From: Henriciella sp.
GTDB lineage: Bacteria > Pseudomonadota > Alphaproteobacteria > Caulobacterales > Hyphomonadaceae
DNA length: 64,000 nt
Direction: 5' to 3'
NCBI GenBank assembly: GCA_002733705.1
Contig: NVWP01000003.1
Span: 1-64,000, forward strand
The notes under the pieces are model-generated. The model was given only the letters and a program-made list of their open reading frames with translations, ran no database searches and was not told where the DNA came from. Position 1 is the stretch's first letter. Each line of letters begins with the position of its first letter. The position numbers and the translations under genes were made by a program. Below are positions 16,751 to 25,167 of this stretch, piece after piece.

Positions 16751-18266
16751 TTACGGCAGCTTTCCTGTCCTCGTTCAGCCACGACTGAAGAAGTGCAACG
16801 GTTTCATCAGGACGTTCGCGGGTATAGTCGGAGAGATAGGTGAAAGGATCTGCAGGCTCCTTCTCAAGGACTGTCGGGCCGTGGCTCGCGCCCGGACCTT
16901 CCAGCGCGGAGTTGGCTGTGCCCTTTTGTGTCAGCAGTGGGCGCACAACACCCAGCCCCAGACCAAGGACAACAAGACCCAGGAGAAGGGCCTGAAGACC
17001 CGACCAGAAATAGTTCTGGACGAGGGTTTCGGCCATTCCAGGCGCCGTTACCATCTCTGGCACGGCAGCTTGCTGGAATGGCATCAGTTCCACTGTGAGC
17101 GTGTCGCCGCGCTCTGAATTCAGACCCGCCCCCGACAGGATAAGCTGTTCAAAGTCTGCGATGATCTCATTTGCGGCGACGGCCGGATCCTGCCCTTCAG
17201 CGCCCAGCCCAAGCGCCTGCTCATTGAGGAGGACCGCGACGGAGACACGTTCGATCTCGCCGGGCAGCAGCTCGGTTTCCGTGCGCCTCTCATTGAAATC
17301 GTAATTCACACTCTCCGTCGAATTTCGCATCGTGCTGGAGTTTCCACCCCCGCCAGCGCCTTCACCCTGCGGAAGATTGCTGGCCGCGCTGAGGGCCCCG
17401 CTGCTGCCTGCACTGGTTTCGCTGACATCATTGACTGAACGGCTGCGCACGATGCGCGAGTCCGGATCGACCGTGCGTTCGGAAATCGTCTGGTGCTGGC
17501 GGTTCACATCCACGCTGACCGAAACGCGCGCATTGCCCGCGCCGACACGGGCATCGATGAGGCGCAGGATTTTCTCTTCCAGCATGCTGGCCTGCCCCTC
17601 GGCCACCACGGAGGGCTGCGACGCCTTGGCCACGTTGGGGCCGGCCAGAAGCCCTTTAACCGGATCGATGACAGCCACATCCTCAGGCGCCAGGCCTGCT
17701 ACGGCCAGCGCCACCATATACTGGATGGCCTCGGCCTGGCCCGGGGAAAGGTCATGGGTGGTGTTGAGCGTGACCGAGGCCGTCTGAGGGCTCTGCGAGC
17801 GGGTGAAACCAGAGCCAAGATTCGCGCCGATATGGACACGTGCAGAGGATACGCCCTCTATCGCGAGGATAGTGCGTGTCAGCTCACCTTCCTTCGCGCG
17901 CCAGTAGGCGGCGTTGTACATTTCCGACGTGACGGAGAAGCCGTTGACGTCATCGAGCAGTTCGTAGCCCTGGACAGATTGTTGCGGCAGACCCTGGCGG
18001 GCCAGCGCAAAGCGGACCTGATCGCGCTTGCTCTGGGCGATAAAAATGGAGTCGCCACGAAGCTCATACTCAACGCCGCGCTGGTCCAGTTCCTCGATAA
18101 TCTCGCCAGCCGTCGCCGGTTCAAGCTTGGAATAGAGCAGCGACTTGGGCTCGTTCATTGCTCCCTGCACAAGGAAGACCATCGCCAGCACAACGCCAAG
18201 CGTTGCAGCAGCCAGTGCAAGCTGCCGGCTGAGTGGCAGTGATTTCAATGTCTCAAGAAATTTCAT
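16743..18266 (-). CDS. fliF: Flagellar MS-ring protein FliF
   Basis: A 507-residue protein with an N-terminal membrane helix (about 17-36), periplasmic ring-building motifs (SLLYSKLEPATAGEIIEELD, FVTSEMYNAAYWRAKEGEL-like segment, RVHIGANLGSGF), and a second membrane helix near 430-452 before the C-terminal FliG-binding tail. It forms the MS ring in the inner membrane. It heads the fliF-fliH-fliN-fliP-fliG operon and is divergent from fliL2, with a 136-base control region between them. Confidence 0.95.
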   Translation of the reverse strand: MKFLETLKSLPLSRQLALAAATLGVVLAMVFLVQGAMNEPKSLLYSKLEPATAGEIIEELDQRGVEYELRGDSIFIAQSKRDQVRFALARQGLPQQSVQGYELLDDVNGFSVTSEMYNAAYWRAKEGELTRTILAIEGVSSARVHIGANLGSGFTRSQSPQTASVTLNTTHDLSPGQAEAIQYMVALAVAGLAPEDVAVIDPVKGLLAGPNVAKASQPSVVAEGQASMLEEKILRLIDARVGAGNARVSVSVDVNRQHQTISERTVDPDSRIVRSRSVNDVSETSAGSSGALSAASNLPQGEGAGGGGNSSTMRNSTESVNYDFNERRTETELLPGEIERVSVAVLLNEQALGLGAEGQDPAVAANEIIADFEQLILSGAGLNSERGDTLTVELMPFQQAAVPEMVTAPGMAETLVQNYFWSGLQALLLGLVVLGLGLGVVRPLLTQKGTANSALEGPGASHGPTVLEKEPADPFTYLSDYTRERPDETVALLQSWLNEDRKAAVNE

Positions 18267-18312
18267 GGCAGAAAACGGCCCCGAACCTCATCAACCCCGG
18301 TAACTGGAATGA

Positions 18313-18349
18313 TTAATATTTCGGGCGAAATCATTAACGCTTCCTTTAC
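18313..18349. promoter_or_regulatory. Palindrome and CtrA-like site in the fliF/fliL2 divergent promoter region
   Basis: An inverted repeat, TTAATATTTCG-GG-CGAAATCATTAA (18313-18337), is perfect except for one unpaired C. Overlapping it, TTAA-N7-TTTAC (18334-18349) matches the CtrA sequence TTAA-N7-TTAAC at 8 of 9 positions. A weaker TTAC-N7-TTAC follows at 18346-18360. The location between two flagellar operons suggests joint control; CtrA control of fliF is established in Caulobacter. Confidence 0.5.
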
Positions 18350-18402
18350 CGGGCATTTACTAAAGCAGCCTCGTAAATCCTTATATTGCTGAGAGGGGCT
18401 TG

Positions 18403-18918
18403 ATGGACGACGAACGCGACACTGCGGCGCAGAACGGCAAGGGAAATACGTCCTCAAAAGGCGGCAATATCCTTGTAAGTTCGGCAATTCTTGCAGTGGT
18501 CTGCGGCGCTGCTTCGTTTGCGATGGTTTATTTTCTCGCCCCTTCGGAAGCGAGCGAATCAGCCGCTTGCCCAGCCCCCGGCGCAATGGCGGCGGGACCG
18601 GCGCCGCTTGCCTCTGCCGACACCAGCTATGTCGAGCTTGAGGACATGCTCATCGCGGTCGGGGATGGCGCCGACAACCGTTATGTGAAGCTACGCGCGG
18701 TCGTCATGACCCCGACGGCCAGCGCAGCGGACGTCGAAGGCGCAGCGCCAATGCTGACCGATGCGTTTTTGACCTATCTTCGCGCCATCGACATTTCCGA
18801 TTTCGAGGCTGAGAGCTTCTATCCCGACCTGAAGGAACAGCTCTCGCGCCGCGCCGAACTCGTGCTGGGCGCAGAGCGGGCGCGCGGCGTCCTGATCACA
18901 GAATTCATGCTGAGGTAG
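18403..18918 (+). CDS. FliL-family flagellar protein (copy 2)
   Basis: A 171-residue inner-membrane protein: short acidic cytoplasmic tail, membrane helix at about 24-46, an Ala/Pro-rich linker, and a FliL domain with YVELEDMLIAVGDGADNRY and a C-terminal DISDFEAESFYPDLKEQL...RGVLITEFMLR, the usual FliL ending. The start is ATG at 18403, preceded by GAGAGGGG; an in-frame TTG one codon earlier is less likely. It begins a plus-strand operon with a DUF6468-like gene (5 bases on) and motE. It is clearly different in sequence from the FliL at 1.2 kb. Confidence 0.82.
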   Translation: MDDERDTAAQNGKGNTSSKGGNILVSSAILAVVCGAASFAMVYFLAPSEASESAACPAPGAMAAGPAPLASADTSYVELEDMLIAVGDGADNRYVKLRAVVMTPTASAADVEGAAPMLTDAFLTYLRAIDISDFEAESFYPDLKEQLSRRAELVLGAERARGVLITEFMLR

Positions 18919-18922
18919 CGCC

Positions 18923-19393
18923 ATGCCAGACATCCAGCCCATCGATATCGCGCTTTTCCTCGTTTCGCTTGCCGCCTGCATCTACTGTGTACAGCTCTCA
19001 CGTCGTCTGAAATCCCTTCAGGACACACGCGACGGGCTTGGCGCAACAATCATGGCCATGAACAAGTCGGTATCGGCCGTTTCGTCCGCGACACAGGAAA
19101 CCCGCAACCAGGCCGGCGAGCTTGCCAGCCGCCTCAGCCAGCTCATGAAGGAAGCCGATCAGACCTGTGAGCGTCTCGGCGACATGATCGAGCGGCTGGA
19201 AGCCTGCGACCGGGGTGAGACGCATAGCGATAGAAACCCGCCTCTTGCCCATTCTGGTCGCCCTGGCGATGGCAGCCTTGAACAGCTTATCGATGAGATG
19301 CGGGCGCGCCAGACCCGCCTGCAGAACGTGGCACGCGGCGGCGACTTCCTGTTTGAGGATGACGACTCCTGGGTCACCCGCAACACCAATTAG
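18923..19393 (+). CDS. DUF6468-like membrane-anchored flagellar-cluster protein
   Basis: A 156-residue protein with one N-terminal membrane helix (about 8-24), a helical and probably coiled region (LSRRLKSLQDTRDGLGATIM ... ETRNQAGELASRLSQLMKEA, about 25-95) and an acidic tail. The N-terminal part resembles the alphaproteobacterial DUF6468 domain, found between fliL and motE-type genes. No enzymatic motif is seen. The position in a fliL-X-motE operon implies a motor or basal-body role; its actual function is unknown to me. Confidence 0.65.
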   Translation: MPDIQPIDIALFLVSLAACIYCVQLSRRLKSLQDTRDGLGATIMAMNKSVSAVSSATQETRNQAGELASRLSQLMKEADQTCERLGDMIERLEACDRGETHSDRNPPLAHSGRPGDGSLEQLIDEMRARQTRLQNVARGGDFLFEDDDSWVTRNTN

Positions 19394-19405
19394 GGCTTCA
19401 AGAGA

Positions 19406-20080
19406 ATGGCTGGAAAAGCGCGCACACATGTCCTGATCACGCTCGGTGTCCTGTTCACCGTGGGCGGTATTACGCGCATCCTGCCGGACAGGCTGGCCTC
19501 GGCGGAAAACACCGCCGATGAACGCAGCATCGCGTCTAGCGGGGCCGATGAGCCTGCACCGCCCGCAGCCCAGCAGGGCGCGGCCAGCCTGGCGGGCGCT
19601 GAAGCGATGCTTCATCCGGCGTCCGCAACCGAGGCAGGCCCGCAGTCGCCCTCTGAATTCTGCCTTACTGGAGAGGCCGCCGCCGCTCTTGCCAGCGACC
19701 AGACCACCCTCCAGACGCGCAGCGCCGAGCTCCAGCAGCGCGAGATCGACCTTCGTGCGCGTGAGGCAGAGCTTCGCCGTCAGACAGAAGAACTTGCCGC
19801 CCTGCAGTCCGCCGTCGAGACGCGCTGGGACGAGATGACGGTCAACGCCGAAGCCGACATCGAACATCTGACCGACATGTACAGCGCCATGAAACCCGAT
19901 CAGGCGGCGATGATCTTCAATCAGATGGATCCCGGCTTTGCCGCAGGTTTCCTGCGTCTGATGAACAGCGACCAGGCCGGCCTGATCCTGGCGGGAATGC
20001 AGTCCGACAAGGCCTATGTTGTCAGCGTCCAGATGGCCAATCGCAACCGCGATATCCGCTCGGCTGCCCGCAAGCCGTGA
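19406..20080 (+). CDS. motE: MotE-like flagellar motor-associated protein
   Basis: A 224-residue protein with an N-terminal signal or anchor segment (about 8-30), a Pro/Ala linker, a coiled coil rich in Gln/Glu/Arg (about 105-145), and a C-terminal MgtE-N/FliG-middle-like helical repeat (MYSAMKPDQAAMIFNQMDPG ... LRLMNSDQAGLILAGMQSDK). This architecture matches MotE, described in Sinorhizobium as a periplasmic chaperone for MotC. It ends the fliL2 operon. A MotC-like candidate lies at 4.4-6.2 kb. Some MgtE-N proteins of unrelated role share the C-terminal motif. Confidence 0.72.
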   Translation: MAGKARTHVLITLGVLFTVGGITRILPDRLASAENTADERSIASSGADEPAPPAAQQGAASLAGAEAMLHPASATEAGPQSPSEFCLTGEAAAALASDQTTLQTRSAELQQREIDLRAREAELRRQTEELAALQSAVETRWDEMTVNAEADIEHLTDMYSAMKPDQAAMIFNQMDPGFAAGFLRLMNSDQAGLILAGMQSDKAYVVSVQMANRNRDIRSAARKP

Positions 20081-20090
20081 CCGGCGGCTT
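20072..20090 (+). terminator. Weak hairpin at the end of motE
   Basis: A 6-bp stem AAGCCG/CGGCTT with a 7-base loop spans the motE stop and is followed by CAGTTTACGGTTTG. It has no real U-run, so termination is uncertain. Confidence 0.3.
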
Positions 20091-20137
20091 CAGTTTACGG
20101 TTTGCCTCAGCGTCCAGAATGGCTAAGGCGTCAGTCC

Positions 20138-20752
20138 ATGAACAATATCACGCTGCATAAGGGCGACCTGCCCGCCGGTCTCGACCTTGGCCGGGAGATC
20201 GCCGTCGACACCGAGGCCATGGGCCTCAACCCTTTCCGCGACGCGCTGTGCGTCGTCCAGCTTTCGTCCGGTGACGGCACGGCACATGTCGTCCAGCTGG
20301 ACCGGCGCTTCGACTGTCCGAACCTGAAGGCGATGATGGCCGACAGTTCGCGGCTGAAACTTTTCCACTTCGCCCGTTTCGACGTCGCCATGATGAAACA
20401 CTGGCTGGGCATCGACTGCACACCCGTCTGGTGCACCAAGATCGCCTCGAAACTCTGCCGCACCTATACCGACCGGCACGGGCTTAAAGATGTCGCGCGC
20501 GAGATCGCGGGCGTCGACATGTCAAAGGCGCAGCAATCCTCCGACTGGGGCGCGAGCGAGCTGACCGATGCCCAGCTGCAATACTGCGCCAATGACGTGC
20601 TTCACCTGCATGCCATCAAATCCGGTCTGGAAGACATGCTGAAACGTGAGGGACGCCTTGAACTTGCGCAGGCCTGTTTCGATTTCCTTCCTGTACGGGC
20701 AAAACTCGATCTGGAAGGCTGGGATGGCGTGGACATCTTCGCGCACAGCTAG
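20138..20752 (+). CDS. Short ribonuclease D-type 3'-5' exonuclease
   Basis: A 204-residue DEDD exonuclease with motifs I (IAVDTEAMGL, Asp and Glu), II (LFHFARFDVAMM, Asp) and III (YCANDVLHLHAI, Tyr and Asp, the DEDDy type). It lacks the C-terminal HRDC domains of E. coli RNase D; this short form is common in Alphaproteobacteria. It is expected to trim structured RNA 3' ends. The start is ATG at 20138 (MNNITLHKGDLP); an upstream TTG adds twelve residues without homology. It precedes lptC by about 90 bases, a frequent neighbourhood. Confidence 0.85.
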   Translation: MNNITLHKGDLPAGLDLGREIAVDTEAMGLNPFRDALCVVQLSSGDGTAHVVQLDRRFDCPNLKAMMADSSRLKLFHFARFDVAMMKHWLGIDCTPVWCTKIASKLCRTYTDRHGLKDVAREIAGVDMSKAQQSSDWGASELTDAQLQYCANDVLHLHAIKSGLEDMLKREGRLELAQACFDFLPVRAKLDLEGWDGVDIFAHS

Positions 20753-20841
20753 GAACAGACTATCGCCTCAATTTCCCGGCAGGGTTAAAAATATGAAACC
20801 CGCCCCCTGGCCGGGACAAGAAAACAGGACGAAAGACGAAT

Positions 20842-21531
20842 TTGACCATCGATTCCTCCAGCGCACTCAGCCTCTGGGAGCCACGTCGCCAGATGACGCT
20901 GGCGCAGGCGCGCAGGCGGTCTTCGCTGGTCTCTCTTCTGCGTCTGATGTTCACCGCCGGCGCTGCCATCGCAGCCGGCATCATGGTTGGCCATCTTGCT
21001 GCCAATGCTGTCTCGCGCGGCCCCTCGCAGCTTGAACAGCTGAGCTCGGATGAAGTGGTCACCATGGTCAATGCGCGCTTCACCGGGCGGGATATAGCCG
21101 GCCAGTCGATCATGATCACGGCGGACACAGCCCAGCGCCGGCGTGCCGACCCAGAGCTGATCGAGCTTCAGAACCCCCGTCTTGTGACCGAGAACGGGAC
21201 GGAAATCGATGCCCCTTCCGGCCTCTATGACCAGAGCGACCAGACCGTAGACCTGTTTGAGGCTGTACGCCTGGTGGATACGCGCGGCTATGATTTCCGG
21301 TCGACATCGGCCAGGGTCTTCGTCGAAGAAGGCCGCGTTGACGGAATCGATCCGCTCGTCGGAACCGGCCCTCTTGGCGATGTGACCTGTGACACGTATG
21401 AAATTGTAGAGGACGGGGACCGGCTGAGCTGCCGGGGGAATGTCGAGATGACCATCTTCCCGAACAAGCGCGACGGATCGGGGGCAGCCCCGGCAGGAAA
21501 CACCGCCAGTGACACTGGCGACGAGGAGTAA
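20842..21531 (+). CDS. lptC: LPS export protein LptC
   Basis: A 229-residue inner-membrane protein: cytoplasmic tail, one membrane helix (about 38-56) and a periplasmic beta-jellyroll of LptC type (ARFTGRDIAGQSIMITADTA ... LFEAVRLVDTRGYDFRSTSA). It links the LptBFG transporter to LptA. Translation probably starts at TTG 20842 after GACGAA; the next ATG would still leave the membrane helix, so the start is not certain. It stands directly before lptA and lptB. Confidence 0.82.
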   Translation: MTIDSSSALSLWEPRRQMTLAQARRRSSLVSLLRLMFTAGAAIAAGIMVGHLAANAVSRGPSQLEQLSSDEVVTMVNARFTGRDIAGQSIMITADTAQRRRADPELIELQNPRLVTENGTEIDAPSGLYDQSDQTVDLFEAVRLVDTRGYDFRSTSARVFVEEGRVDGIDPLVGTGPLGDVTCDTYEIVEDGDRLSCRGNVEMTIFPNKRDGSGAAPAGNTASDTGDEE

Positions 21532-21538
21532 GACCCAG

Positions 21539-22102
21539 ATGATGAGATGCCTGGCCACGATCATGACCGCAGCCACGCTGCTGGCACCGGCTGCACTTGC
21601 CCAGATTTCCGGCGAAGGCGGCCCGATCCGCGTGAACGCCGGCACCAGCGAAGTGAGCCAGCGCCAGCGTCAGGTCGTGCTGATCGATGAAGTCGATATC
21701 ATGCAGGGCGACGCACGCCTTCGCGCCAACCGGGTGACCATCAACTATGCAAATAGCGGCGACGAGGACGCTACGGGCATGGGTGGCTTTGGCGACATCC
21801 GCTCGATGGTGGCAGAGGGCGAAGTCTTCTATGTGACCCCGGAGCTAAAGGCGACAGGCGATCGCGGGATCTACGATGCCGAAGCGGACACGATCACGAT
21901 GACAGGCGATGTCGTCGTCGTGCGCGGCGAGGATGTGGCCACCGGCAGCCGCCTTGTCATGCGTCTTGAAGAAGGCCGCACCACTCTTGATGGCGGCGAC
22001 GGCCGGGTCCAGTTTAATATCTCGCCGAACAGCACAGACACCGGTGAAGAAGGCGAAGCTGCTGAAGACGCGAGCGGCGAAGATGAAGAAGCATCAAATT
22101 GA
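21539..22102 (+). CDS. lptA: LPS periplasmic bridge protein LptA
   Basis: A 187-residue exported protein (signal peptide to about residue 21, ending LAPAALAQ) with the OstA/LptA beta-jellyroll: VVLIDEVDIMQGDARLRANRVTINY and GDRGIYDAEADTITMTGDVVVVRG. The tail is acidic and low complexity. LptA bridges inner and outer membrane for LPS transport. The start at 21539 follows the lptC stop by 7 bases. LPS transport genes imply an LPS-bearing outer membrane, consistent with kdsA at 41 kb. Confidence 0.9.
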   Translation: MMRCLATIMTAATLLAPAALAQISGEGGPIRVNAGTSEVSQRQRQVVLIDEVDIMQGDARLRANRVTINYANSGDEDATGMGGFGDIRSMVAEGEVFYVTPELKATGDRGIYDAEADTITMTGDVVVVRGEDVATGSRLVMRLEEGRTTLDGGDGRVQFNISPNSTDTGEEGEAAEDASGEDEEASN

Positions 22103-22189
22103 GAGATGTGATCTAAGCGGATATTAAGCCTGTTGATCTAGGTTATCGGCAGGCGCAAATCTTCCGCGCCAAGCAAGGGAATGGGACTT

Positions 22190-22924
22190 ATGACGGAAGC
22201 GGCCACAGGCCTCGTAGCGAGCGGACTTGCCAAATCCTTCGGCAAACGTAGCGTCGTCAAGAATGTCTCGCTTTCGCTGCAACGCGGGGAAGTTGTGGGT
22301 CTGCTCGGGCCAAATGGTGCTGGCAAGACCACGTGTTTCTACATGATCATGGGTCTGATCGGCGCAGATGCCGGGACGATCGAGATTGACGGAGCAGACG
22401 TGACCAGTCTGCCCATGTATCAGCGCGCGCGCCTGGGCGTCGGCTACCTGCCGCAGGAGGCCTCAATCTTTCGCGGGATGAGTGTGGAGGAAAATATCCT
22501 CTCCGTTGTCGAACTCGTCGAAAAGAACAAGGCCGCCCGCAAAAAGGAAGTCGAAGCCCTCCTGGAAGAGCTGCACATTGAGCATTTGCGCGACCAGCCG
22601 GCCACCTCCCTTTCGGGGGGTGAACGGCGCCGCGTGGAAATTGCCCGTGCCCTAGCTTCCAGACCCAGTTTCATGCTTCTGGACGAACCGTTTACCGGTA
22701 TCGACCCGCTCGCCGTGTCGGATATTTCCGATCTGGTCGGTTATCTCAAGCAACGCGGACTAGGCGTGCTGATCACCGACCACCAGGTGCGCGAGACGCT
22801 TCAGATCGTGGACCGGGCATCCATCATCTATGATGGTGGTGTGCTGTTCGAAGGCGCGCCTGAGGATGTCCTGTCCAATGACGATGTGCGCAGGGTCTAT
22901 CTGGGCGAACGGTTCGCCGCGTAA
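22190..22924 (+). CDS. lptB: LPS export ABC ATPase LptB
   Basis: A 244-residue ABC ATPase: Walker A GPNGAGKTT, Q-loop near YLPQEASIFR, signature LSGGERRR, Walker B FMLLDEPFTGIDP and the switch His in ITDHQVRET, all as in LptB. It drives LPS extraction with LptFG. The ATG at 22190 fits the AAGGGA site; the ATG at 22181 lies too close to it. rpoN starts 5 bases after the stop, the conserved lptB-rpoN coupling. Confidence 0.95.
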   Translation: MTEAATGLVASGLAKSFGKRSVVKNVSLSLQRGEVVGLLGPNGAGKTTCFYMIMGLIGADAGTIEIDGADVTSLPMYQRARLGVGYLPQEASIFRGMSVEENILSVVELVEKNKAARKKEVEALLEELHIEHLRDQPATSLSGGERRRVEIARALASRPSFMLLDEPFTGIDPLAVSDISDLVGYLKQRGLGVLITDHQVRETLQIVDRASIIYDGGVLFEGAPEDVLSNDDVRRVYLGERFAA

Positions 22925-22929
22925 CGCCA

Positions 22930-24441
22930 ATGGCCATTTCACAACGTCTCGACATGCGCCAGGGCCAGTCCCTGGTGATGACTCCGCAATTGCAGCAGGC
23001 GATCAAGCTCCTGCAATTGTCGAACATCGAACTTGCCGAGTTCGTCGAGGCTGAAATCGAGCGCAATCCGCTCCTTGAACATGGCGAAGGCACCGAGCGC
23101 GATGACACCGAAGGCGGACGCACCGAGCGCACCTCCAAACGCGACGAGCTGAACCTCGACGACAATTCCGGCCTCCATGAGGCGCGCGAGGCAATGGATG
23201 CGCCCAAGGAAGACCTTTACGAGGGCGGCACCACATCTGACAGCGCCACCACAGCTAATGAGATGTCGGGTCCCTCCGCCCGCACCGACTGGTCGCAAGC
23301 CGGCAGCGGTGGCAGCTTTACCGGCGAGGACTATGATTTCGAAGGCTCTGTGAGTTCGGAAACGACCCTGCATGAGCACCTCCACAGACAGCTCGCCATG
23401 TCGGGGCTGTCACAGGCCGACCAGCTGATTGGCGCCCGTCTCATCGATGAGACCGACGAGGCCGGGTATTGCAAGACCGAACTTGAGGAGGTCGCAGAGG
23501 CGCTCGGCGCCGACCCCGCCAATGTCGAGGCAGTCCTCAAGGTCTGTCAGGGGTTTGAGCCGGTTGGCGTCATGGCCCGCAATATCAGCGAATGCCTGGC
23601 CCTGCAGCTGCGCGACCGCGACCGGCTGGACCCGGCCATGGAAGCGCTGGTCAACAATCTCGACCTTGTCGCCAAACATGACATCAAGAAGCTGTGCGAC
23701 TTCTGCGGTGTCGACAAGGAAGACGTGCTCGACATGATTGCGGAGCTTCGCGCCCTGACCCCGCGCCCCGGCTCTGCATTCGCAAGTGACGCGACAATCG
23801 CTGTGGCGCCCGACGTCTTTGTCCGCGAGATGCCGAACGGTATGTACGCAGTGGAGCTCAATTCAGACACGCTGCCGCGCGTCCTGATGGACAAGGCCTA
23901 TTATGCCGAGGTGAGCGCCCTGCCCATGCGCGAGAGCGAGAAGGAATTCATTTCCGAATGCGCCCAGAACGCATCATGGCTGATCAAGTCGCTGGACCAG
24001 CGCGCCCGCACGATCCTGAAGGTCGCAAGCGAGATCGTACGCCAGCAGGACGCCTTCTTTGCCCACGGCGTGGCAAATCTGCGGCCGCTGAATCTCAAGC
24101 AGGTTGCAGACGCGATCAGCATGCATGAGTCCACGGTCAGCCGGGTCACCTCGAACAAATATATGGGGACACCGCGCGGCCTGTTTGAACTTAAATATTT
24201 CTTCTCCGCTGCCATTCCGGGCACGGCAGGCGGTGATGCGCATTCTGCCGAAGCGGTCCGCTACCGCATCAAGCAGCTGATCGATGAAGAGGGCGACAAG
24301 ATTTTGTCGGACGACAAGATCGTTGAAATCCTTACTGAATTTGGCATTGAAATCGCGCGCCGGACTGTCGCGAAATATCGTGAAAGCCTGAATATCCCGT
24401 CGAGCGTCCAGCGGCGAAGGCAGCTGCGCGCAAGTGCCTGA
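22930..24441 (+). CDS. rpoN: RNA polymerase sigma-54 factor RpoN
   Basis: A 503-residue sigma factor. Region I is Gln/Leu-rich (LVMTPQLQQAIKLLQLSNIE). Region II is acidic. The core-binding and HTH regions follow (LNLKQVADAISMHESTVSRV), and the RpoN box (IARRTVAKYRESLNIPSS) is near the C-terminus. Sigma-54 needs enhancer-binding ATPases and in Caulobacterales serves late flagellar genes. No flbD-like activator is in the window. The lptB-rpoN-hpf-ptsN order is conserved in Proteobacteria. Confidence 0.97.
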   Translation: MAISQRLDMRQGQSLVMTPQLQQAIKLLQLSNIELAEFVEAEIERNPLLEHGEGTERDDTEGGRTERTSKRDELNLDDNSGLHEAREAMDAPKEDLYEGGTTSDSATTANEMSGPSARTDWSQAGSGGSFTGEDYDFEGSVSSETTLHEHLHRQLAMSGLSQADQLIGARLIDETDEAGYCKTELEEVAEALGADPANVEAVLKVCQGFEPVGVMARNISECLALQLRDRDRLDPAMEALVNNLDLVAKHDIKKLCDFCGVDKEDVLDMIAELRALTPRPGSAFASDATIAVAPDVFVREMPNGMYAVELNSDTLPRVLMDKAYYAEVSALPMRESEKEFISECAQNASWLIKSLDQRARTILKVASEIVRQQDAFFAHGVANLRPLNLKQVADAISMHESTVSRVTSNKYMGTPRGLFELKYFFSAAIPGTAGGDAHSAEAVRYRIKQLIDEEGDKILSDDKIVEILTEFGIEIARRTVAKYRESLNIPSSVQRRRQLRASA

Positions 24442-24490
24442 TTGCACACTCTGCGGGCAGGTGATTGACTCAACGGGTGACGAATTTAAG

Positions 24491-24524
24491 GAGGCGACGC
24501 CTCGCAATCCTTGTTTGAGGCGTC
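24491..24524. repeat. GAGGCG palindrome with a third copy upstream of hpf
   Basis: GAGGCG-A-CGCCTC (24491-24503) is a perfect 6-bp inverted repeat with a one-base centre, followed by a direct GAGGCG copy at 24517-24522. It lies about 50 bases before the hpf GTG, in the rpoN-hpf gap. It could be an operator or chance GC-rich symmetry. There is no U-run, so it is not a terminator. Confidence 0.3.
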
Positions 24525-24554
24525 TATAGTTGGACCTCACTATCGGAGAGTTCC

Positions 24555-25151
24555 GTGCAGATACAGATTGCAGGACGGAAGATGGACCTCGGCGAGTCGC
24601 TCAAGACTCGTATTGAAGCTGGTCTTGAAGCAGCCGTCACAAAATATTTCGACCGGGATTTTGACGGTCACGTCACCGTCAGCCCGAATGGCCATGAGAC
24701 CGAGATCGACTGCAACATTCATTTGCCGTCAGGCATAATCCTGCAGTCCACCGGCAAGGCTGAAGATCCGTATGTCGCGCTCGATGAAGCGCTGAACAAG
24801 ATCGAGAAGCGCGTGCGCCGCTACAAGCGCCGCCTCAAGGATCACCACAAGAACGGCCAGACGCCCTTCCCCAGCGAGCCGGCTTCAGCCTTCGTGCTTA
24901 AAGGATCGGCGGAAGGGGAGGATGAAGATCCAGCCGATACCGGCGAAGACGGCAATGCGCCCGTTATTGTGGCAGAAGCTGCCGCACAAATTCGCACGAT
25001 GACGGTCTCGGCGGCTGTCCTCCAGCTTGAACTTGCCGATGCCCCCGCACTCATGTTCCGGAATGCAAAACACTCCGGGCTGAACATGGTGTACAGGCGT
25101 GCCGACGGTAATATCGGGTGGGTCGATCCCGCCTCCGACAGCAAATCCTAG
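24555..25151 (+). CDS. hpf: Long-form ribosome hibernation promoting factor
   Basis: A 198-residue protein with an N-terminal HPF/RaiA ribosome-binding domain (MQIQIAGRKMDLGESLKTRI ... ALNKIEKRVRRYKRRLKDHH, residues 1-97), a linker, and a C-terminal dimerisation domain (about 140-195, LELADAPALMFRN ... LNMVYRRADGNIGWVDP). The long form dimerises 70S ribosomes into 100S particles. The start is GTG after GGAGAG. It sits between rpoN and ptsN as usual. Confidence 0.93.
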   Translation: MQIQIAGRKMDLGESLKTRIEAGLEAAVTKYFDRDFDGHVTVSPNGHETEIDCNIHLPSGIILQSTGKAEDPYVALDEALNKIEKRVRRYKRRLKDHHKNGQTPFPSEPASAFVLKGSAEGEDEDPADTGEDGNAPVIVAEAAAQIRTMTVSAAVLQLELADAPALMFRNAKHSGLNMVYRRADGNIGWVDPASDSKS

Positions 25152-25167
25152 AAATTCCGGACGCGTT

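Noticed and set aside
18998..19867. A minus-strand frame across the DUF6468-like and motE genes
   Set aside because: It opposes two genes in an ordered operon and has no recognisable domain.
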